Of a stretch of DNA of 64,000 nucleotides, positions 58,985 to 64,000 are shown one piece after another. Within the stretch, counting starts at the first letter, position 1; every line of letters starts with the position of its first letter. Source of the stretch: Bacteroides reticulotermitis JCM 10512 (GTDB taxonomy: Bacteria > Bacteroidota > Bacteroidia > Bacteroidales > Bacteroidaceae); NCBI RefSeq assembly GCF_000517545.1, contig NZ_BAIV01000010.1:62001-126000 (forward strand). The letters run 5' to 3'. The translations under genes were made by a program, and so were the position numbers. The notes beneath the pieces are model-generated. The model saw nothing but the letters and a program-made list of their open reading frames with translations. It made no database searches and had not been told where the DNA came from.

Positions 58985-59158
58985 AAATATTTTAGTCTCA
59001 TAGTCTCATTGTTTTTAGCTTAAGCCATTGTAGTACAGAGATATGTAAGATGAGAGATACCTTCAAATATTGGTATCTCTCATCTTTTTTGCGTAAAACA
59101 GCGTAAAAACAGGCTATCTCTCATGGTATTTGAAGGTATCTCTCATATTCTTTGAGAC
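58985..59158. repeat. TCTCTCAT-word repeat element, copy 2
   Basis: TATCTCTCAT starts at 59074, 59115 and 59137; the last two are exactly 22 bases apart, with conserved T-rich sequence and TTTGA after each. The reverse word (59050) makes a 14-pair hairpin with the first (59048-59061 with 59072-59085), followed by T's, so it may also terminate the fimbrillin operon. The left part matches 85-120 of the window. Confidence 0.65.
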
Positions 59159-59191
59159 CATTACTCCTACTATTTTTTGCCTGATGTCTTA

Positions 59192-59279
59192 GGTGCTTCG
59201 ATCGTCGCACCCGGGTGAGTCGATCAGAAAACCTAAGTGAGCAGGCCTGCGCACCCGAGTGAGTAATCGATTTACTTTA
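59192..59279. repeat. phased palindrome array D (22 bp period)
   Basis: Four units of exactly 22 bases start at 59192, 59214, 59236 and 59258, each opening with RGTG. Mid-unit palindromes are CGATCG (59199), CGATCA, CAGGCCTG (59242) and AATCGATT (59265). Palindromes at the unit joins are CACCCGGGTG (59208), ACCTAAGT and CACCCGAGTG. Centres alternate about every 11 bases from 59201.5 to 59268.5. No coding frame fits. Confidence 0.75.
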
Positions 59280-59390
59280 TACTAAAACGAAAGAATAATG
59301 CCTGTGTTTTTATCTTCTTCTTTTTTAAAATAAGTCATTAATAGGTGTAATAAGAAGTAAATAGAGAAGTATATTGCGGCTATACTATTA

Positions 59391-60962
59391 CTATATTTGA
59401 GGATAAATAATAAGTTTCTTATTTGTTTTCTTGTCATACCAATTATCATGAGCTTCCATTAACCATTGACCTAGATCTGATTTTAATTTTAAAGCGACTT
59501 TGGAAGGAATACTTTCTAAAGTTAGGGTATTCATCTGGTACGGGTCTTTTTGATTATCGAATAATTGATAAGTTCCATTCTGCTGGACTTCGTATGTATA
59601 TTGATAAGTACGTACCCCTTTGGCATTGTTGCGGAAATAGAATGCGGAAGATGGTTTAGCGTTTTTCTGAAACTTTTCTGTTAGTATTCCATCGGAATAA
59701 TCTCTTCCCATTACAGTAGAGGGAATTTTATTATCTAATCCCAGCAAACCTAACATGGTGGGCATGATGTCGACTGTACCCAGCATTAGGTCTTCCATTC
59801 GATGTGTCAGCTTTTGTGGGTAACGGATGATAAACGGCGTTAAGAATGATTCATCATAAATCACCGATTTACCCATTGTGTCCTGACTGCACAACATCTC
59901 GCCATGATCGGAAGCAAAAACAACCAGCGTATTATCAGCTTCTCCGGTTTCCTCGAGTGCTTGGAGCACACGACCAATCTCTTTGTCAATAGCAGCGATC
60001 AGAGAGAAGTAAATTCGGGCAGTCAATTGCTTTTCTTTATTTCTCGCATTGGGAGTTGATGACTTAACAGATTGATCTACATTCTCGCGGACAAAGAGTT
60101 CATGAGCTGGTAAATCTTTATAGTATTGGTTGTAAATTGTCGTATCGCAATCACTTAATTTATAATAAGGTGGGTGAGGCGGGTTTATTGACCAGATTAT
60201 GCTAAATGGCTTGTTGGGATCTCGTTGGTTATTCTTATTCTCTAAATATTGAATAACGATATTAGCCTCCTTTTGTCCGGAGAATTGATGGGTACGATAT
60301 GCTTCCCCATCGCTTTTCCCATCAATCAATTCCGGTCTGTTGGAATATGAAATGGGGTTGAAATGGTTATCGAGTATATGCTGAAACCAATATTGGTTAC
60401 TATGCCTACTTTTACCTTCGGGAATATAAGTGTCAAATTCTGATATAGAATGTCTTCCGGGTTCTTTACCTATATAATTACCTTCTTTATCAAATACTGC
60501 CTCCGTTTTGTGCCAATGAGTTTTTCCAACATAGGCAGTTTCGTAACCGGCTTTAGCTAATACATCTGTCAGGCATTCGATGTCGTGATTTAGTTCTTGC
60601 TCTCTTCCTATTCTACAATTAAGATCCAATCCATTTGTTTGTGCGTACATTCCGGATAATAACATACCGCGATGCGGGCTGCTTAATGGAAACGTACTGC
60701 ATACTTGAGTAAATAACACTCCTTGTTTGGCTAGTTTGTCTAAGTTGGGAGTATGTACAGGGTCACCTAACGTAGAAATCGCGTCTTTATATTCCGGGTC
60801 GCTCCAGATCCCTAATGCGTGTAGGCGATACTGGTCGGGAAAGATATAGAAGAAGTTGGGTTCTTTCTTTTCCTTCTGCGTTTGAGCCTTTATACTGCCA
60901 CAAGTTCCATTAACTGAGATGCCGGCAGTCAGCATCAATAAAAAAGCTTTGTGAGTATCCAT
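59391..60962 (-). CDS. secreted type I sulfatase, serine-type formylglycine site
   Basis: A 523-residue exported sulfatase (signal peptide to about residue 26). The modification site reads SSPHRGMLLSG: serine 94 in the S/C-x-P-x-R motif becomes formylglycine. Metal-site residues are in FPDQYRLHALG near residue 43 and VVFASDHGEML near residue 340. Serine-type sites need the radical-SAM maturase anSME, not seen in the window. It removes sulfate esters, probably from the sugar chain handled by the lyase and GH88 of this locus. It is transcribed against the flanking operons, from the 283-base gap upstream. Confidence 0.88.
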   Translation of the reverse strand: MDTHKAFLLMLTAGISVNGTCGSIKAQTQKEKKEPNFFYIFPDQYRLHALGIWSDPEYKDAISTLGDPVHTPNLDKLAKQGVLFTQVCSTFPLSSPHRGMLLSGMYAQTNGLDLNCRIGREQELNHDIECLTDVLAKAGYETAYVGKTHWHKTEAVFDKEGNYIGKEPGRHSISEFDTYIPEGKSRHSNQYWFQHILDNHFNPISYSNRPELIDGKSDGEAYRTHQFSGQKEANIVIQYLENKNNQRDPNKPFSIIWSINPPHPPYYKLSDCDTTIYNQYYKDLPAHELFVRENVDQSVKSSTPNARNKEKQLTARIYFSLIAAIDKEIGRVLQALEETGEADNTLVVFASDHGEMLCSQDTMGKSVIYDESFLTPFIIRYPQKLTHRMEDLMLGTVDIMPTMLGLLGLDNKIPSTVMGRDYSDGILTEKFQKNAKPSSAFYFRNNAKGVRTYQYTYEVQQNGTYQLFDNQKDPYQMNTLTLESIPSKVALKLKSDLGQWLMEAHDNWYDKKTNKKLIIYPQI

Positions 60963-60987
60963 ATGTTTAATTCTTATTTATGTGTTA

Positions 60988-61053
60988 CAAAAATAGGAGG
61001 ATCTGTGTTGATTGATGTGTGTTGGGAACATAAGAGGTAAAATTACAAATATA
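60988..61053 (-). promoter_or_regulatory. two -7 boxes upstream of the sulfatase
   Basis: On the minus strand TATTTTTG (60995-60988) and TATATTTG (61053-61046) are full TANNTTTG matches, 26 and 84 bases before the sulfatase start. Which is used cannot be told. Confidence 0.45.
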
Positions 61054-61106
61054 CGTGTTTAGTCTGAATTGTTTCTTATGGGCAAGGATGGAATATGTGC
61101 CCTCTG

Positions 61107-61220
61107 TGTACAGAAATACTGTATTTTGCGTTCACGATGCTTTATTGAGGCTGTTGTACGTTTGATGCACCCATTGTGTATTTGTATCTCACCCCTCTTT
61201 TTATCAAATTTATAACTTTG
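61107..61220 (+). promoter_or_regulatory. promoter region of the second GH88/SusC unit
   Basis: TAACTTTG (61213-61220) is a full TANNTTTG match 25 bases before the GH88 remnant. Further up are TGTACA (61107), a TACAG/CTGTA inverted repeat (61109-61123) and TGTACG (61155), like the sites near 47000, so the same HTCS may control both units. Confidence 0.45.
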
Positions 61221-61245
61221 CAATGTTACAAGTACAAAATAATAC

Positions 61246-61735
61246 ATGAAAAACTTTTGTTTAACTTTGGCAGGAATGTCATTGGGAGTATTCGTTGGGT
61301 GTACACCTAAAGTTGCCAATGATATTATTTCTGAAAATATCAAGAATGCAGTTGAACACTATTCGCTGCAGACAGATCTAATTGAGAAAAACGGTCAAAT
61401 CCTCAACTCACGTACGCTAAACGAAAGTAAAGACATCGTTTATGGTTCTTATGATAATTCGACCAACGGATTCTTTCCGGGTAGTATGTGGTATCTATTA
61501 AATCTCACAAGCGATAAAACATGGGAAGCTTTGGTCGTGAAATACACCGAGGCTCTTGAATCGGTACAATACTTTACCAGGCATTATGATGTAGGCTTCA
61601 TAGCAGGATGTAGCTTATAGCATTTTGATGTGTTCAGTATGAAGTATTCCGCATGGAGCTGAAATTGATGTGCCATTGAATTATGCAGATTATTATTTTC
61701 TGAGGCATTAAACCGTAAACGTGATTTTGGGTAAA
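61246..61735 (+). pseudogene. GH88 remnant with large internal deletion
   Basis: The first 124 codons match the start of the intact GH88 at 47091: HYSLQTDLIEKNGQILN, NGFFPGSMWYLL, HYDVGFIAGCS, with a signal peptide. A stop follows. After it, in another frame, SIPHGAEIDVPLNYADYYFL and ALNRKRDFG match the very end of the intact enzyme. About 235 codons between are gone, including the catalytic region, and there are further stops and frame changes in the tail. It is a true relic, not a reading error. It shows that the SusC gene after it was once part of a GH88-SusC unit like the one at 47-51 kb. Confidence 0.88.
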
Positions 61736-61809
61736 TAGATAACTTTTCAGGATAACTTTTCTTCTATTATTAATCGTGTCCTTTGATTGACACATAAATC
61801 TAATTTATT

Positions 61810-64000
61810 ATGGATGAACCAAAGAAAAAGTACAGGCCTAAACGGAAATTGGGAGTACTTTTGCTAATGCTGTGTTCTACTCTTTTTGCTTTAGGACAAC
61901 AAACTACTATTGTTGGAAAAGTAATGGATGAGTCGGGATTACCTGTTATTGGAGCTACTGTACAAGTGAAAGGAACCTCTGCTGGGACTATAACAGATGT
62001 AGATGGAAACTTTAAGACAGTAGTGAAAGATGTGAAAACAACTGTACTTATTACATCTTTTGTGGGCTACGAAACACAGGAAGTTTCTTTAAAAGGCAGA
62101 CTCTCTGTGACAATCGTTTTGGTTGAGGCCTTTAATGAGCTACAGGAAGTTACCGTGGTAGCTTATGGAACACAAAAAAAGGAAACGCTTACAGGAGCTA
62201 TCTCTTCTGTGAAAACAGCGGATTTACTACAGTCACCCAATGCGAGTATTGCTAACTCTTTAGCAGGAAAAATAACGGGTCTTTCATCTGTTCAAAGTAG
62301 TGGGCAGCCGGGAGCGGAAGATCCTAAGATATTTATTCGCGGTGTTGGGTCTTTGACAGAAGGTGGAGCTTCGCCTTTGATACTTGTTGATGGTGTTGAA
62401 CGTAGCTTTTTCCAAATGGACCCCAATGAAATAGAAAATGTTACCATCCTGAAGGATGCTTCCGCTACAGCAGTTTTTGGGGTGCGTGGTGCCAATGGAG
62501 TAGTTCTGGTTACTACCCGGCGTGGTGAAGAAGGAAAAGCACGCATTTCGATCAACTCTTCAGTTGGTGTTCAGATGTCTACACGAACACTTGATATGGC
62601 AGATAGCTATACGTATGCATCGTCCTATAATGAATTGCAACGTAATGACGGAAGAAAAGAAACATTTGACGCATATTCTTTGAAGCGTTTTGAGCTTGGG
62701 GATGAGCCTATTATGTATCCGAATATCAAATGGCGTGATTATATGACTAATAAAGCAGCTATACAAACTCAGCATAACCTGAATATTACGGGAGGTACCA
62801 AGAGTGTGCGTTATTTTATTTCATTAGGCTATCTCTATCAGGATGGTTTGTTTAAAGATTTCGGACAGGATAACCTCGGTTATAAGTATAATCGTTATAA
62901 CTATCGCGCAAATTTAGATTTGGACATAACAAAATCCACCGTTTTAAAAATGGGTATTGGTGGAATTGTTGGCGATAAAATGGAACCAACTAATAAAGAT
63001 ATCTGGAAATCTATAAATTGGTCACAGCCATTTAGCAGTGCCGGTGTCATCGATGGGTACTCTGTTATTACTCAACCACGGTATCAGGATATTAAGATGC
63101 TCGATCCGATTGCCAGTTATTATGGTTGTGGCTATAATAAAACGATCGCTAATACGATGAACCTTGATTTACATTTAGTTCAGAATCTTGATTTCTTTAC
63201 TAAAGGTTTGTCGGTAGAAGTAAAAGGAGCCTATAATACTGACTATTCTTTTATAAAAAAGAGGAAAGGAAGCGTAGAATCCTATATAGCTTATTATCAG
63301 TCGGAGTTGGAGGAATTGGGCTTGACTGTTGAGGATCCAAATTTCAATAAAGAACTTGTTTATCAAATTTCAGGAGCAAATTCTAAATTGGGATATGAAG
63401 AAGATGTAGATCGTGGACGCAACTGGTATTTTGAAACGAGTGTACGCTATAACCGTAAGTTTGGAAATCATAATGTGGGTGGTTTATTACTCTATAATCA
63501 AAATAAGAGATATTATCCTAGTCAGTTCGGATATATACCTACAGCTTATGTTGGATTAGTCGGTCGTGCAACGTATGATTATAAATCTCGCTATATGGCG
63601 GAATTCAATATTGGTTATAACGGTTCGGAGAATTTCGCTCCAGATAAACGCTTTGGTACTTTCCCCGCTTTGTCTTTGGGATATATTATATCGGAAGAGA
63701 GTTTCATGAAAAATCAGCAGGTTTTTGATTTCTTGAAATTGCGAGCTTCTGTAGGTTTAGTTGGGAATGATAATATGAATGATAACCGATATCTCTACTT
63801 GCCGAATAGTTACGATGTGGATAAGCTTGGCAGTGTTGATGGTGAATGGAAGAACTACCACTGGGGGTACAATTTTGGATTCCAAAATTCGACTCCATTG
63901 AAAGGAGCTGTTGAGAATCGACTGGGAAATCCTAATGTAACTTGGGAAACAGCTTTAAAGCAGAACTATGGTGTTGATATGAACTTCTTAAGCAATCGTT
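61810..64000 (+). CDS. second SusC-type TonB-dependent transporter, cut by the window end
   Basis: The frame is open from 61810 to the end, so the gene continues beyond (730 residues seen). It starts MDEPKKKYRPKRKLGVLLLM, a signal region with a charged start, ending LFALGQQ. The carboxypeptidase-like domain (VGKVMDESGLPVIGATVQVK), the box VVAYGTQKKETLTGAISSV and the plug (LILVDGVERSFFQMDPN; ILKDASATAVFGVRGANG) are complete; barrel strands follow. A SusD gene is expected just beyond. Identity to the first SusC is modest, so it is a diverged paralogue that probably takes another oligosaccharide. It follows the decayed GH88 by 75 bases. Confidence 0.93.
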   Translation, partial: MDEPKKKYRPKRKLGVLLLMLCSTLFALGQQTTIVGKVMDESGLPVIGATVQVKGTSAGTITDVDGNFKTVVKDVKTTVLITSFVGYETQEVSLKGRLSVTIVLVEAFNELQEVTVVAYGTQKKETLTGAISSVKTADLLQSPNASIANSLAGKITGLSSVQSSGQPGAEDPKIFIRGVGSLTEGGASPLILVDGVERSFFQMDPNEIENVTILKDASATAVFGVRGANGVVLVTTRRGEEGKARISINSSVGVQMSTRTLDMADSYTYASSYNELQRNDGRKETFDAYSLKRFELGDEPIMYPNIKWRDYMTNKAAIQTQHNLNITGGTKSVRYFISLGYLYQDGLFKDFGQDNLGYKYNRYNYRANLDLDITKSTVLKMGIGGIVGDKMEPTNKDIWKSINWSQPFSSAGVIDGYSVITQPRYQDIKMLDPIASYYGCGYNKTIANTMNLDLHLVQNLDFFTKGLSVEVKGAYNTDYSFIKKRKGSVESYIAYYQSELEELGLTVEDPNFNKELVYQISGANSKLGYEEDVDRGRNWYFETSVRYNRKFGNHNVGGLLLYNQNKRYYPSQFGYIPTAYVGLVGRATYDYKSRYMAEFNIGYNGSENFAPDKRFGTFPALSLGYIISEESFMKNQQVFDFLKLRASVGLVGNDNMNDNRYLYLPNSYDVDKLGSVDGEWKNYHWGYNFGFQNSTPLKGAVENRLGNPNVTWETALKQNYGVDMNFLSNR

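Noticed and set aside
934..59279. CRISPR array
   Set aside because: The 22-base units are not identical, there are no spacers between identical repeats, and no cas gene is in the window.

Overview
The window looks like a chromosomal stretch of a gut-type Bacteroidales, most likely the genus Bacteroides. Evidence: SusC/SusD pairs, a hybrid two-component system (HTCS), fimbrillin-like and DUF-type lipoproteins, an inositol-lipid gene cluster, GldE, and start-proximal promoters matching the Bacteroides -7 box TANNTTTG instead of a sigma-70 -10. The species cannot be resolved by reading alone.

Layout. 1-1.8 kb is gene-free and repeat-rich. 1.8-7.5 kb (minus strand) carries NudC, an ABC-F ATPase, an RclA-like flavoprotein without its redox cysteines, an AraC regulator and cytidine deaminase. 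7.6-15.4 kb (plus) carries a LysM glucosaminidase, NDH-2, a periplasmic-binding-domain sensor kinase and a DUF5686 outer-membrane protein. 15.5-19.5 kb is an inositol-lipid operon: inositol-phosphate synthase, a PgpA-type phosphatase, a GtrA-like protein, a CDP-alcohol transferase and a PAP2/AUR1-like enzyme. Then come a large zinc metalloprotease, a 1-kb repeat-rich gap, RNase G, a 30-residue ribosome-associated-type protein and HU (minus), and mutY-ssb-gldE-PPTase (plus). 29.5-36.3 kb (minus) holds a GNAT protein, tryptophanase, a cobalamin-riboswitch-linked lipoprotein, a thioredoxin-like lipoprotein and a PhoR/PhoB-type pair. 37.4-42.3 kb (plus) holds a transglutaminase-like protein, a DUF3805-like protein, a second ABC-F ATPase and a PHP phosphatase.

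42.8-64 kb is one or two polysaccharide utilization loci: HTCS, GH88, SusC, SusD, DUF5017, a PL8-like lyase, two fimbrillin-like lipoproteins, a sulfatase, a decayed second GH88, and a second SusC running off the end. Lyase + GH88 + sulfatase point to a sulfated uronic-acid polysaccharide (glycosaminoglycan type). This is an inference.

Two window-wide themes stand out. (1) At least eight one- or two-base frame breaks hit otherwise well-conserved genes (NDH-2, sensor kinase, inositol synthase twice, RNase G, response regulator, HTCS twice, SusC). Most are single-base losses, which suggests draft-sequence errors more than gene decay. The truncated GH88 is different: it is a real remnant with a large internal deletion. 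(2) Several gene-free stretches contain short arrays with a 21-23 bp period. In the best ones, palindromes alternate every ~11 bp. Each array has its own sequence but the same geometry, and two arrays sit inside diverged copies of one non-coding element. I do not recognise this as a described element; it is the strongest candidate here for something new.
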